From Flavobacteriales bacterium UBA5081 (GTDB taxonomy: Bacteria; Bacteroidota; Bacteroidia; Flavobacteriales_E; Vicingaceae), in the NCBI GenBank assembly GCA_002415785.1, contig DIAJ01000033.1:67180-131179 (forward strand): 64,000 bases of DNA. Direction: 5' to 3'. The notes below the pieces were generated by a model that saw only the letters and a list, made by a program, of their open reading frames with translations, made no database searches and had not been told where the DNA came from. The first letter of the stretch is position 1. Every line of letters begins with the position of its first letter. Made by a program: the position numbers and the translations under genes. Below are positions 8,353 through 16,596 of the stretch, one piece after another.

Positions 8353-8379
8353 AACCGTTTTGTGGTATATAGCGTGACA
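8353..8379 (-). promoter_or_regulatory. Candidate ECF41 promoter upstream of the AhpD-like gene
   Basis: Read on the minus strand: TGTCACG (8379-8373), 15-nt spacer, CGGTT (8357-8353), then 31 nt to the ATG at 8321. The TGTCAC element matches the published ECF41 -35 motif; the -10 is close to CGTC. The same architecture with the same spacer stands ahead of the sigma gene itself. Confidence 0.65.
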
Positions 8380-8392
8380 AAAAATGAAAATT

Positions 8393-9286
8393 TTATCGAT
8401 CGATACTTTTCCTGTAATCTGTATTAAGCCTTTGTAATTTATCCGGATTTACCAAGACGTAAAATCGCTTTATTTGACTTCCCTCTATTTCGAATACGAT
8501 GCATCGGTAAATGTGCTTTTCTAAGAGGTAAAGAATTGCCGGTTTGTAATTAACCGTCGTATAAACGATTTGGGTTGAAGGTAGTAAATACTTTCCGTAA
8601 ATTGCTTTTAAAAGTTTTAGTACTCGTACTTTGCCTACAATTCGATTGCGCGCAGCACTCACTTTATTCCCTCCGTCTGAAAGGCACACTACTTCAGCTG
8701 AGAGAATTTCTTCGATTTTAGACAAGTCTGCTGATAAGATTGCAGTTGATAAATCGCGAAGTAGCTTTTGTTCTGTTTCATCTAGCTTCTTTTCAGATCG
8801 GAGTTTTGATTGAAGTTTTTGTTTGGCTCGCTTCAACAACTGCCGACAATGATCGGTTTGTAGTTCCAAGGTTTCTGCTATTTCCCTATGGGTATAATTA
8901 AATGCCTCTTTTAAAATAAATACGGCTCGCTCTGTTGGATTTAAACGCTCAAGTAAAACCATTAAAGAGTATTCTATGATTGGTTTTTGATCTGCTTGGG
9001 AATATATTCCATTTTCGGTAAAGACCGGTGTGGGTAACCACTCCCCTAAATATTGTTCTTTCCTGTTTCGCAACAATTTTTTCTGATTAATCGAGCGATT
9101 AATTACGGCTTTTACGAGATAAGCTTCAATATTCATCACTCCCTCAACTGGCCTGATTAAATACTTATTTAAAATCTCCTGAACAACATCTTCTGCCTCC
9201 ATTGAATCTCCAACAATGTTGTAAGCATACGGCAACAATTTGCTTCGATAATAATTGAGTTGAACTTCTGTTTTATCTTTTTCCAA
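8393..9286 (-). CDS. ECF41-type extracytoplasmic function sigma factor with SnoaL-like C-terminal domain
   Basis: 297 residues: sigma region 2 (about 10-75), linker, region 4 (about 105-165), and a SnoaL/NTF2-like extension (about 175-290). Three signature motifs of ECF41 factors are visible: WLPTP in the linker (83-87), DGGNK (204-208) and NPDKL near the end (280-284). In this group the C-terminal domain replaces an anti-sigma factor and regulates activity from within. No anti-sigma gene is nearby. The gene is followed by the CMD/AhpD partner typical of the group. The inducing signal is unknown, although the redox partner suggests oxidative stress. Confidence 0.95.
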   Translation of the reverse strand: MEKDKTEVQLNYYRSKLLPYAYNIVGDSMEAEDVVQEILNKYLIRPVEGVMNIEAYLVKAVINRSINQKKLLRNRKEQYLGEWLPTPVFTENGIYSQADQKPIIEYSLMVLLERLNPTERAVFILKEAFNYTHREIAETLELQTDHCRQLLKRAKQKLQSKLRSEKKLDETEQKLLRDLSTAILSADLSKIEEILSAEVVCLSDGGNKVSAARNRIVGKVRVLKLLKAIYGKYLLPSTQIVYTTVNYKPAILYLLEKHIYRCIVFEIEGSQIKRFYVLVNPDKLQRLNTDYRKSIDR

Positions 9287-9323
9287 TGGCTAAAACTTTT
9301 CAATTTAAAATTCCAGAATAAAA

Positions 9324-9350
9324 GACAGTTTTAAAAGAAAAAACGTGACA
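9324..9350 (-). promoter_or_regulatory. Candidate autoregulatory ECF41 promoter
   Basis: Minus strand: TGTCACG (9350-9344), 15-nt spacer (9343-9329), CTGTC (9328-9324), then 37 nt to the ATG at 9286. Identical -35 core and spacer to the element before the AhpD-like gene, which argues that the sigma factor drives both itself and its partner. Confidence 0.65.
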
Positions 9351-9421
9351 ATAATATCCATCAAAAATTTTCTTCCAACTTCCTTGTTTCTATTTGCTTA
9401 GAAATACTCATTTTTGCTCCC

Positions 9422-10375
9422 ATGAACCGCTTCGACCGAATTACTGCTATACTCATTCAATTGCAATCCAAGCGCCTGGTAAAAGCACAAGATCTCGCTA
9501 AGCGCTTTGAAGTGAGTTTGCGAACAATATACCGCGACATCCGAACCCTAGAAGAAGCCGGAGTTCCTATTTTTGGGGAAGCCGGAAGCGGATACTCCAT
9601 TATGGATGGCTTCCGCTTGCCTCCCGTAATGTTTACCAAAGAAGAAGCCACTGCTTTTGTCGCTGCTGAAATAATTATGGAAAACATAAGAGACAAAGTA
9701 ATCCGGAAGAACTTTGAGTCCTCCATGTTCAAAATCAAATCGGTGCTCAAAAACAGCGAAAAAAATCTAGTTGAAGAATTGGAGGAGCAGATAGAAGTTC
9801 GCCAAAATAAGTTTAAACCCACTGAGGTTGACAACGCACTGGATATTTTGTTTAAAGCAATTACTGAAAAGAAAGCGGTGGAAATCACCTATCGGGCTTT
9901 TGCCAAAGAAAAAGACACGCAACGACTGATCGAGCCTATTGGAGTTTACCATGAAAATGAACAGTGGTATACCATTGGGTTTTGTCACCTCAGAAATGAT
10001 TATCGTCACTTTCGGATTGATCGCATGCAAGCTATTCATTTAACTAAAACTGAACGAGCAGCAGACAGGCTTAGCATGAAGGAGTATGAAAAACGACAAG
10101 TCGCCAAAAAACAAAGTCTTGAACATATGGAAAAAATAGTGATCAAAGTAGATAAACCCGTTGCTTTGTATCTGCAAGAACGAAAACATCACTTTGGCTT
10201 TGTCTCCGAAGTTGATTACGACGATTATGTAGAAATGACATTCCTGAGTTTTTATCCGGAAAACGGTTTTGCTCGTTGGTATTTGATGTTTGCCGATCAC
10301 GCCGAAATTGTTGAACCGATTTCGCTGAAAAAACGGCTCAAACACCTCATTGGCGTAATTTCAAAAAAAATATAA
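9422..10375 (+). CDS. YafY-type transcriptional regulator: HTH_11 plus WYL domain
   Basis: 317-residue DeoR-like regulator. N-terminal winged HTH (1-65; DLAKRFEVSLRTIYRDIRTL) and WYL domain (about 140-310), with YHENEQWYTIGFCHLR and FRIDRMQ as the ligand-binding core. WYL proteins sense a nucleotide or other small ligand and act as repressors or activators. Divergent from the ECF41 gene and followed by a small gene 89 nt downstream on the same strand, which may be its target. Its ligand cannot be told from sequence. Confidence 0.9.
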   Translation: MNRFDRITAILIQLQSKRLVKAQDLAKRFEVSLRTIYRDIRTLEEAGVPIFGEAGSGYSIMDGFRLPPVMFTKEEATAFVAAEIIMENIRDKVIRKNFESSMFKIKSVLKNSEKNLVEELEEQIEVRQNKFKPTEVDNALDILFKAITEKKAVEITYRAFAKEKDTQRLIEPIGVYHENEQWYTIGFCHLRNDYRHFRIDRMQAIHLTKTERAADRLSMKEYEKRQVAKKQSLEHMEKIVIKVDKPVALYLQERKHHFGFVSEVDYDDYVEMTFLSFYPENGFARWYLMFADHAEIVEPISLKKRLKHLIGVISKKI

Positions 10376-10401
10376 GTTTTAGGTTTCTACTGACATAGGG
10401 T

Positions 10402-10430
10402 TGTCACTCCATGCTTCTAGTTTTACGTTC
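10402..10430 (+). promoter_or_regulatory. Weak ECF41-like promoter candidate
   Basis: TGTCACT (10402-10408), 17-nt spacer, CGTTC (10426-10430), then 34 nt to the ATG at 10465. The distance to the start is like the two stronger elements, but the spacer is 2 nt longer, so this is only a candidate. Confidence 0.3.
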
Positions 10431-10464
10431 CAAATAGTCAAACCAACCAAAAACGACAATAAGC

Positions 10465-10716
10465 ATGAACAATTCAAACACCTTATGTTCCCAAGAATTC
10501 CAGGTATTGGTTTTTAAAACCAATTTAACAGATAGTGATTCCGTTCAACAAGTCGATGAGTATTTACAATCACTTAAAGGCATTTATCACACATCAGTAG
10601 ATCTGGAAGATTGGGAAAAAGTACTTCGCATTGAATGTCATTCAAGCATAAAATCCAGTCAGATCAAAAACATTTTGACTGATTTAGGTTATTCTTGTAC
10701 TGACCTAGTTCATTAA
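10465..10716 (+). CDS. Small ferredoxin-fold protein resembling HMA metal-binding domains but without CxxC
   Basis: 83 residues with a pattern fitting beta-alpha-beta-beta-alpha-beta (EFQVLVFKTNL; VQQVDEYLQSLKGI; VLRIEC; IKNILTDLGYSC), the fold of heavy-metal-associated domains. The metal site CxxC is missing from the first loop (TNLTDSDS), and the remaining cysteines are isolated. A metal chaperone role is therefore unlikely; a regulatory or binding role is possible. It follows the WYL regulator and carries a possible ECF41-like promoter. Confidence 0.6.
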   Translation: MNNSNTLCSQEFQVLVFKTNLTDSDSVQQVDEYLQSLKGIYHTSVDLEDWEKVLRIECHSSIKSSQIKNILTDLGYSCTDLVH

Positions 10717-10917
10717 AAGAAGGGAACAGACAGTAAATTATAGAGTGTAATTATTCACATTTCATAACTTACTCTTCCTTGATATGATATCGAATCAATC
10801 TTCTTTCGATAGTTAAAAAACAATTAGGAAATTAGGATAAGAATAGGCATAAAAGCCTAATATTTCTTTGGTATACTCTCTCAATATCAAGACTAGTTTC
10901 TAATATCGAGTAATCAA

Positions 10918-11466
10918 CTATATATTCATACGCTCTCGATAAACTTTTTCCACTTCCGTAGAAACCTCCCAAAAACCTCGGGGTGATCTGTTCGCCAAAA
11001 CATCTTCCAAAATTCCAAGATGCGTATGCCAGCCGCCTGCAACTGACACCTTCATTGCTTCAGTGAGTTTACGGTGTGTTAAAATAAGCTCTACCTGATC
11101 ACCTTTGGGACTTAGCTCAAAGGTCACTTCAGAAACACCTTCTACATCTTCACCCCATGTATATGAAAGCAAATAAGGCGGATTCACCTCCCTCACTTTC
11201 CCAAAAAAACTGTGACCATTTTCCATATCCTTGTATTTGTCCGGAATGGGAATGTCACGCTCTGAAAGATCGCTGTGTTTGAAGTGAAAATCTACACGCC
11301 CTCCAACTTTTAATTCCGTATGACCTGAAGCCAACCATTTGGCTCGTTTTTCCGATTCTGTTAGATACGACCATACTTTTTCTATGGGACCGGGCAACAA
11401 CCGTCTAAAACGAATCACTCCCGGGGCGATGATCTTACCGTATTTTTCATCTTCTATTGTTCCCAT
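10918..11466 (-). CDS. AHSA1/SRPBCC-family protein
   Basis: 182 residues with the AHSA1 signature: RFRRLLPGPIEKVWSYLTES at the start, SEKRAKWLASG, GGRVDFHFKH and the YTWGEDVEGVSEVTFEL strand region, ending in a long helix. The fold is a helix-grip hydrophobic cavity that binds lipids or other small molecules. Begins 3 nt after the stop of the AraC/Ogt gene, so the two are co-transcribed. This family often accompanies ArsR or AraC regulators, but its ligand here is unknown. Confidence 0.85.
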   Translation of the reverse strand: MGTIEDEKYGKIIAPGVIRFRRLLPGPIEKVWSYLTESEKRAKWLASGHTELKVGGRVDFHFKHSDLSERDIPIPDKYKDMENGHSFFGKVREVNPPYLLSYTWGEDVEGVSEVTFELSPKGDQVELILTHRKLTEAMKVSVAGGWHTHLGILEDVLANRSPRGFWEVSTEVEKVYRERMNI

Positions 11467-11469
11467 ATC

Positions 11470-12360
11470 TTATGCATTTAATTTGTTTTCTAATTCATCC
11501 AATCGCTCATTCCAAAAGTCCTTGTATTTCGAAGCTTCCCAGCCAATCATGGCTTTTTTGCGGGACTTTCCCCAACGATAACCTCCGATCAAGCCACCGG
11601 ACTGGATCACACGGTGGCAGGGAATGAGAAATGCCACCGGGTTTTTCCCAACCGCTGTACCTACTGCACGCGATGCCTTGGGATTGTTGATCTCTTCAGC
11701 TAAGCTGCCATAAGTGGTCAACTTTCCCATGGGAATTTTGAGCAAAGCTTCCCATACTTTCAACTGAAAAGGCGATGCTTTGAGGTGTAATTTCAAGGAA
11801 GGTATTCTTTCCTTTCCAGTAGAAAATACAGCTAACACATTTTGAATGTGCTCCTGTTTTTGCCGCACAAAAGTGGCTTGAGGAAAACTTTGGAATAAAT
11901 CTTCCAATGCCAGTTCTTCATTTTCTTCAAAGTGTAAAAAACAAATACCCTTATCAGTAGCGGCAATGGTCGCGCGGCCAAAGGTGGTTTCGGCTACTTC
12001 ATAAGAAATGGTTAATGCTCGTCCGCCGTTTTTATACTCTCCCGGACTCATGCCCTCGATGTTAATAAAGAGGTCGTGCAAACGCCCCGTACTGGAAAGT
12101 CCGGTTTCCATGGCCACATCAAACAAAGTCGCTTGCCGATCTGCCAAAGATTGCTTAGCATATTCCACACTGATGTACTGCAAAAACTTCTTGGGACTAA
12201 CACCTGCCCACTCGGTAAATACCCGCTGAAAGTGAAAGGGACTCAAGTGAACCTGCTCGGCCAATTCTTCCAATGAAGGTTGACTTTTAAAGTTGTCTTG
12301 TAAATATCCAATAGCTTTTTCGACCAACTGGTAGTGATGATGTAACTTATCTTTGTTCAT
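11470..12360 (-). CDS. AraC-type regulator fused to O6-methylguanine-DNA methyltransferase (Ada-like, lacking the Ada zinc domain)
   Basis: 296 residues. The N-terminal AraC HTH (about 8-105; LEELAEQVHLSPFHFQRVF) is joined to an Ogt-type methyltransferase (about 130-285) with the acceptor cysteine in IPCHRVIQSGG. The zinc-binding methyl-phosphotriester domain that makes classic Ada a methylation sensor is absent, so activation must differ. It directly repairs O6-alkylguanine and probably regulates its own operon. A -7 box TACTTTTG lies just upstream (12381-12374). Confidence 0.92.
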   Translation of the reverse strand: MNKDKLHHHYQLVEKAIGYLQDNFKSQPSLEELAEQVHLSPFHFQRVFTEWAGVSPKKFLQYISVEYAKQSLADRQATLFDVAMETGLSSTGRLHDLFINIEGMSPGEYKNGGRALTISYEVAETTFGRATIAATDKGICFLHFEENEELALEDLFQSFPQATFVRQKQEHIQNVLAVFSTGKERIPSLKLHLKASPFQLKVWEALLKIPMGKLTTYGSLAEEINNPKASRAVGTAVGKNPVAFLIPCHRVIQSGGLIGGYRWGKSRKKAMIGWEASKYKDFWNERLDELENKLNA

Positions 12361-12373
12361 AATAATCTAAAGT

Positions 12374-12381
12374 CAAAAGTA
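12374..12381 (-). promoter_or_regulatory. -7 box TACTTTTG of the ada-like/AHSA1 operon
   Basis: Minus-strand TACTTTTG, an exact TAnnTTTG, lies 13 nt before the ATG at 12360. The -33 position reads TTTT. Confidence 0.5.
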
Positions 12382-12485
12382 GCGACATCATTTCTGACCG
12401 AAAAGCCGAAACTTGCTGAAAATTGACTTCGTAAACCTTATTTCAATTACTTATAAGTCACCCGAAATCAACCACCTGAAACTCT

Positions 12486-13250
12486 CTAATTCCAAATTTC
12501 ATTAGCTTCGGTTAAAATAATGGGTTGATCTGCCGTAACTAAAATGGTGTGTTCATGCTGACAAACAAAACCGCCCTTATTCCCCACCAAAGTCCAACCG
12601 TCATTGAGTTGTGTGGCAATGGTCGAATGCGTTGATATGAAAGTTTCAATGGCCACTACTGAATTTTTCTTAAAGCGCTCCCTGTTGAAACGATCCCTGT
12701 AGTTTAAGATATTTTCCGGTGATTCGTGCAAGCTCCTTCCTACTCCATGGCCGGCTAGGTTTTTAATGACTTTAAAAGAAGAGTGCTTCGCTTTGGACTC
12801 AATCAAGTAACCAATATCCGCTATACGAACTCCCCCTTTGATGCTGCTTATCGCTTGCTGTAGAATTTGTTTGGAAGCATCTACTAATCCCTGAAGACTC
12901 TGCCGATCCTCGCCGAGGACAAAAGAACCTCCATTATCTGCCCAAAAACCATCTAATTCAGCAGAAACATCAATGTTGATCAGGTCGCCTTCCTTTAAAA
13001 CTTTATCTGCTGAAGGAATACCGTGGGCAGCTTCTTCATTCAGACTAATACAGGTGTTTCCGGGAAAACCATAGGTCAATGCAGGGGCAGACTTCGCTCC
13101 ATAACTTCTCAGTAGCTCACCGCCGTACTCATCCAGTTCCAGCGTTGACATTCCTACTTGGGCATACTCCCTCATTTTTTTTAAGGTTTTTGCAACAGCT
13201 TCACTAACTTTCTGCATACCGTGGAGCTCAGACTTTTTGTTTATTGACAT
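12486..13250 (-). CDS. map: Methionine aminopeptidase, type I
   Basis: Start placed at ATG 13250 (MSINKKSELHGM), giving 254 residues; an ATG 57 nt upstream would add a tail not typical of the family. Metal ligands are recognisable: DVSAELDGFWADNGGSF (two D), AGHGVGRSLHE (H), AIETFIS (E) and QHEHTILVT (E). It removes the N-terminal Met from nascent proteins. The gene is monocistronic here, not in the ribosomal protein cluster where one map copy usually lies, so it may be a second, less stringent paralogue. Confidence 0.93.
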   Translation of the reverse strand: MSINKKSELHGMQKVSEAVAKTLKKMREYAQVGMSTLELDEYGGELLRSYGAKSAPALTYGFPGNTCISLNEEAAHGIPSADKVLKEGDLINIDVSAELDGFWADNGGSFVLGEDRQSLQGLVDASKQILQQAISSIKGGVRIADIGYLIESKAKHSSFKVIKNLAGHGVGRSLHESPENILNYRDRFNRERFKKNSVVAIETFISTHSTIATQLNDGWTLVGNKGGFVCQHEHTILVTADQPIILTEANEIWN

Positions 13251-13350
13251 CTCGTTTCTAATTTTAAATTCATTTGTTGAAAGAACTGAAAGGTGAAAAT
13301 TAAGCAATTACAAGTTTAACCTTTAAGCTCTTAACGGTAAAGTGTAATTC

Positions 13351-14046
13351 CTACAAACTAAAATAATAAACTGATTTAAACTGGATAATTTGATTGGTAG
13401 TTGTGGTTAACAAATCACTGTAACGGTGAGTAAGCGAAAACTGAAGTTTCTCTTTGCTCTTGAAAATCTTACCAAAGCCAAATGCCAAGCGATTTTGCCA
13501 ATCTTCTTCTCCGTTACTAAAGCTCAATATAAATTCATTCGAAAGCAAAGCATACCATTCACCGGGATCGAGTGTTTCACCTTGTAATGGTTGATCATAG
13601 CTAAACCGATAACGTAAACGAAGAATAAAATCCTCCTTAAAAATACGTTCTTCAATTTTAATTCTATGAGCTATTCTATAATTTCTGATGCTCGACAAAA
13701 AGGCAAATTGCTGTGTAATTCGATGTTCTACTCCTCGATAATCTTCGAATGGATCAATGCTTCTATACATATAGCCCAAACTAACTTTACGTTGATTAAA
13801 AAGTGCATAAGTTAAAAAGGGCTTAATTTCCATTCGATCAGTAAATGGTTTTATGGTCTCAGAACCATAATCGTTAAAAGTTTCTCTAGCTAATAGCTGA
13901 GTGTTTAAGGACCACTTATTGTTAAACTTATGATTGGCTGAAAAACCTCCTTCCCAACGAACAGATGGAGTTTGAGCTTTTACAAAAAAACCAAAACCAA
14001 GCAGGATGATCAAAACCGCCGCCTTAATACAAAATAAAATCCTCAT
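13351..14046 (-). CDS. DUF2490 family outer-membrane protein
   Basis: 231 residues with a Sec signal peptide (MRILFCIKAAVLIILLGFGF, cleavage after VKA) and a run of amphipathic beta strands typical of DUF2490: WSLNTQLLARETFND, KVSLGYMYRSIDPFEDYRG, HRIKIEERIF, RLRYRFSYDQPL. It ends in YYFSL with an aromatic near the terminus, as in outer-membrane barrels. Function of the family is unknown. It overlaps the upstream hypothetical gene by 23 nt, so they form an operon. Confidence 0.85.
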   Translation of the reverse strand: MRILFCIKAAVLIILLGFGFFVKAQTPSVRWEGGFSANHKFNNKWSLNTQLLARETFNDYGSETIKPFTDRMEIKPFLTYALFNQRKVSLGYMYRSIDPFEDYRGVEHRITQQFAFLSSIRNYRIAHRIKIEERIFKEDFILRLRYRFSYDQPLQGETLDPGEWYALLSNEFILSFSNGEEDWQNRLAFGFGKIFKSKEKLQFSLTHRYSDLLTTTTNQIIQFKSVYYFSL

Positions 14047-14632
14047 CTCTTCGCTGAACTTCTCTTTGCTGAATTAAACTCCCTTGATCATCAAATAATA
14101 ATTCCATTAACTTAGACTCCCCATCATAAGTTAACACCTCCACTTCCATTTCATAGTGAAGGATTAAGCCGTCCAAATCCATTTCTAAAAAATCCTCCAA
14201 GAAGTCTTTGTCATCCTCTTCTTCTCCATCGTCGTCAATTTCGGGATTGTATTGTAGTTGAAACCGTTCAATTTTGTGCTTTTTGTATTGTTCTTTAAGG
14301 AATTGACCCATCTCTTCTTTTAGCGACTCTGTAAGTTGCTCGAAGTCATACATACACTCAATATCTACTAAGTGTCCGCTTTCTGTAAATTTAATACTGA
14401 ACTGTTTAGAATTGTAAGTCGTCTTTAATTCGTAAAAATAGTTTTCGCCATCAAACTCCTTATAGTATTTGTCGCTTTTCGATTCTTTTAGAATCGGTTT
14501 TAGTAAGTCGATGCACTTTTTTGGAAAATCGCCTTTTTCAACACTTTTTTCATGTTCTATTTTTGGCTTTACTTGAGTGAAAGCTTGGCAAAAAGAACAA
14601 AAGATAAATATTGCTACTAATGTAATTTTCAT
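14024..14632 (-). CDS. Secreted hypothetical protein
   Basis: 202 residues from ATG 14632 (MKITLVAIFIFCSFCQAFTQ, a Sec signal peptide cut near TQ). The mature part carries beta-strand pairs resembling PepSY-like or beta-lactamase-inhibitor-like units (ENYFYELKTTYNSKQFSIKF; later YEMEVEVLTYDGES) and an acidic patch (DDDGEEEDDKDF). Probably periplasmic. It overlaps the DUF2490 gene at its 3' end, so the two may act together in the envelope. The assignment to any family is weak. Confidence 0.7.
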   Translation of the reverse strand: MKITLVAIFIFCSFCQAFTQVKPKIEHEKSVEKGDFPKKCIDLLKPILKESKSDKYYKEFDGENYFYELKTTYNSKQFSIKFTESGHLVDIECMYDFEQLTESLKEEMGQFLKEQYKKHKIERFQLQYNPEIDDDGEEEDDKDFLEDFLEMDLDGLILHYEMEVEVLTYDGESKLMELLFDDQGSLIQQREVQRRDEDFILY

Positions 14633-14703
14633 GAAAAGCAATTAATATTTACAATATTAAGACTTTATCTATTTCACTTTTTAAACCGTAAATTACTATT
14701 AAG

Positions 14704-16596
14704 TTAATACTTCACCTTCAAGCTTACACCTGCTCTAAACCACCTTCCGGGCATGGGTGTCATTACTTCTACATAGTCTGTATTGCTAATGTTTGAAGCT
14801 TCCACAAAAAAACTGTAGTTGGGTAATTGATAAACCGCTTTTGCATCAAGCAATTGATAGGGCGTATTTTTCATTCGATTAATGTATCGATAAGCAATAT
14901 TTAATGAGAATCGCTTGTAAAAACTCAAAGTCAATCTGCCAATCAATTGATCGTTCACATAATCTAAAACGTAACGAGAGTCAGCTTGTCCCTCTTCCAT
15001 CTTTACTTGCTCCATTTTAAAATAGCTCAATTTCAAAGCTGCAACTTTAAAATTATTACCCAAAATTTGGAACGCACTCAAATATTCAACACTCGCATCC
15101 AATCCGCGACTAACTAACTGATTGTAGTTTTGAGCCAACCACTTTTCCTCTTCACGATCCCATACCCAATCGATTAAATCTTCATTATTTCTCTGAAAAA
15201 CTGCTAAACTGCTTCTAAAATTATTTCGCTGAAAACGAACTCCACCTTCATAGCTCCAAGCCTCTTCAGGGTGCAAATTAGGGTTTCCACTTTCTGCCGG
15301 ACTTTCATAATACTGATCGTAAAATGTTGGCACACGGTAGGATTTACTCAAATTTGCAAATAAGTTAAACTCTTCTGCCAAAAGATAAGAGGCTTCTAAT
15401 GCCGGGAAAAAGGCGCCATCGAAATGAGAAAACCAAGAGGCGTAAAGTCCCGGACTTAGGAGCAATCGATTTTTAAGAAACTCAAATTTGTGCTCTAAAT
15501 AAAGAGATGTATTGCTTCGCTCAAAACCATCGAGGTTCGAAGGTGAAGCTACACCACCTCTCAGCCAATCTCCCTCAATCATTTCTAAACGGTGCTCTAC
15601 TCCCATTCCACTTTGTCCCCATTTGTTTTTATTAGTAATGTGAAGTTCTGCACTCATGCTTTGTGTGCTGTGGTCATTTCTGTAAATCTCCGGTTGTTGG
15701 CGAATAAAATCATATTGATCATTGTTAAACCGCCATGACAATCGCGGCATAATCTTCCAATTGTTTTTTTGCCAATCGTAGGAAACTATACCAAAGGCCG
15801 TCATAATTTCTTCATACTGTTCTGTTGCTGTTGGAGTTGCATAGAATCCATTTGCTCCAAACTTTCGGTCACTCAAGCCTAAAATTAAATTAAGCGACTC
15901 CTCCTTTCTTATGTCAAACTCTCCTTGATAAAAAGCATTGAGCATCTGAAAATCTGTATTGTATCGATACCCTTCAGAAAAATCACCGCCAAGCGAAAGG
16001 TAATGATGCTGCTTGTTTTTATTAAATGAAATGGCTGCACTCCCACCTTTGGTTTCAAAATCTCCGGCATAGGCTTTTAATTGAATAAAATTACTGTCGG
16101 GAACTTTTGTCACAAAATTTACGGCTCCCCCAAATGCATTTTGTCCGTAACGTTTGGTAGCTGCACCTTTAATCACCTCCACTCGCTCCAAGTTTTCAAT
16201 TCCAAGTGGCAAATTCATCAAGTGGTGACCACTTTGAGGGTCGGTGAGTTTTACGCCATTTAACAAAACCAAAGATTGTTCAAAAGTTCCGCCATTTATA
16301 CGAAGATCGGATTGAACACCTAATGGTCCACGTTGACGTAAATCTATTCCCGATTGATAAGAAAGTAGTTCCGGAACCGACTGTACCGCTAGGCTTTTCA
16401 TTTCTTTTTTCGTCATAATGTCCATGTTTTTGGGAACATTTTTAAGTGTGTAGTCTATTCTGTTTTCACGTATAACCACTTCATCAATAGTTACATTAAG
16501 AAAACTATTTTGAATAGTATCTACTTCTTGAGCTTGCGCTGAAGTCAACTTAAAAATGGACACAGCAATGACTGCCCATAGGTAATTTTTGTTCAT
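14704..16596 (-). CDS. TonB-dependent outer-membrane receptor, BtuB-like
   Basis: 630 residues: signal peptide (1-22, cut after AQA), TonB box region near VTIDEVVI, plug domain (about 45-155; LRINGGTFEQSLVLLNGVKL) and a 22-strand barrel ending in SLKVKY. Size and plug resemble the BtuB/vitamin-type receptors, not SusC. It actively imports a scarce nutrient with energy from TonB. The neighbouring meaB gene, a B12-enzyme chaperone, makes cobalamin a reasonable substrate, but no B12 riboswitch was found upstream, so the substrate is inferred. An unusual leader-like ORF overlaps its start by 47 nt. Confidence 0.92.
   Translation of the reverse strand: MNKNYLWAVIAVSIFKLTSAQAQEVDTIQNSFLNVTIDEVVIRENRIDYTLKNVPKNMDIMTKKEMKSLAVQSVPELLSYQSGIDLRQRGPLGVQSDLRINGGTFEQSLVLLNGVKLTDPQSGHHLMNLPLGIENLERVEVIKGAATKRYGQNAFGGAVNFVTKVPDSNFIQLKAYAGDFETKGGSAAISFNKNKQHHYLSLGGDFSEGYRYNTDFQMLNAFYQGEFDIRKEESLNLILGLSDRKFGANGFYATPTATEQYEEIMTAFGIVSYDWQKNNWKIMPRLSWRFNNDQYDFIRQQPEIYRNDHSTQSMSAELHITNKNKWGQSGMGVEHRLEMIEGDWLRGGVASPSNLDGFERSNTSLYLEHKFEFLKNRLLLSPGLYASWFSHFDGAFFPALEASYLLAEEFNLFANLSKSYRVPTFYDQYYESPAESGNPNLHPEEAWSYEGGVRFQRNNFRSSLAVFQRNNEDLIDWVWDREEEKWLAQNYNQLVSRGLDASVEYLSAFQILGNNFKVAALKLSYFKMEQVKMEEGQADSRYVLDYVNDQLIGRLTLSFYKRFSLNIAYRYINRMKNTPYQLLDAKAVYQLPNYSFFVEASNISNTDYVEVMTPMPGRWFRAGVSLKVKY

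Noticed and set aside
10465..10716. Copper or mercury chaperone
   Set aside because: The fold fits, but the CxxC metal site is absent.
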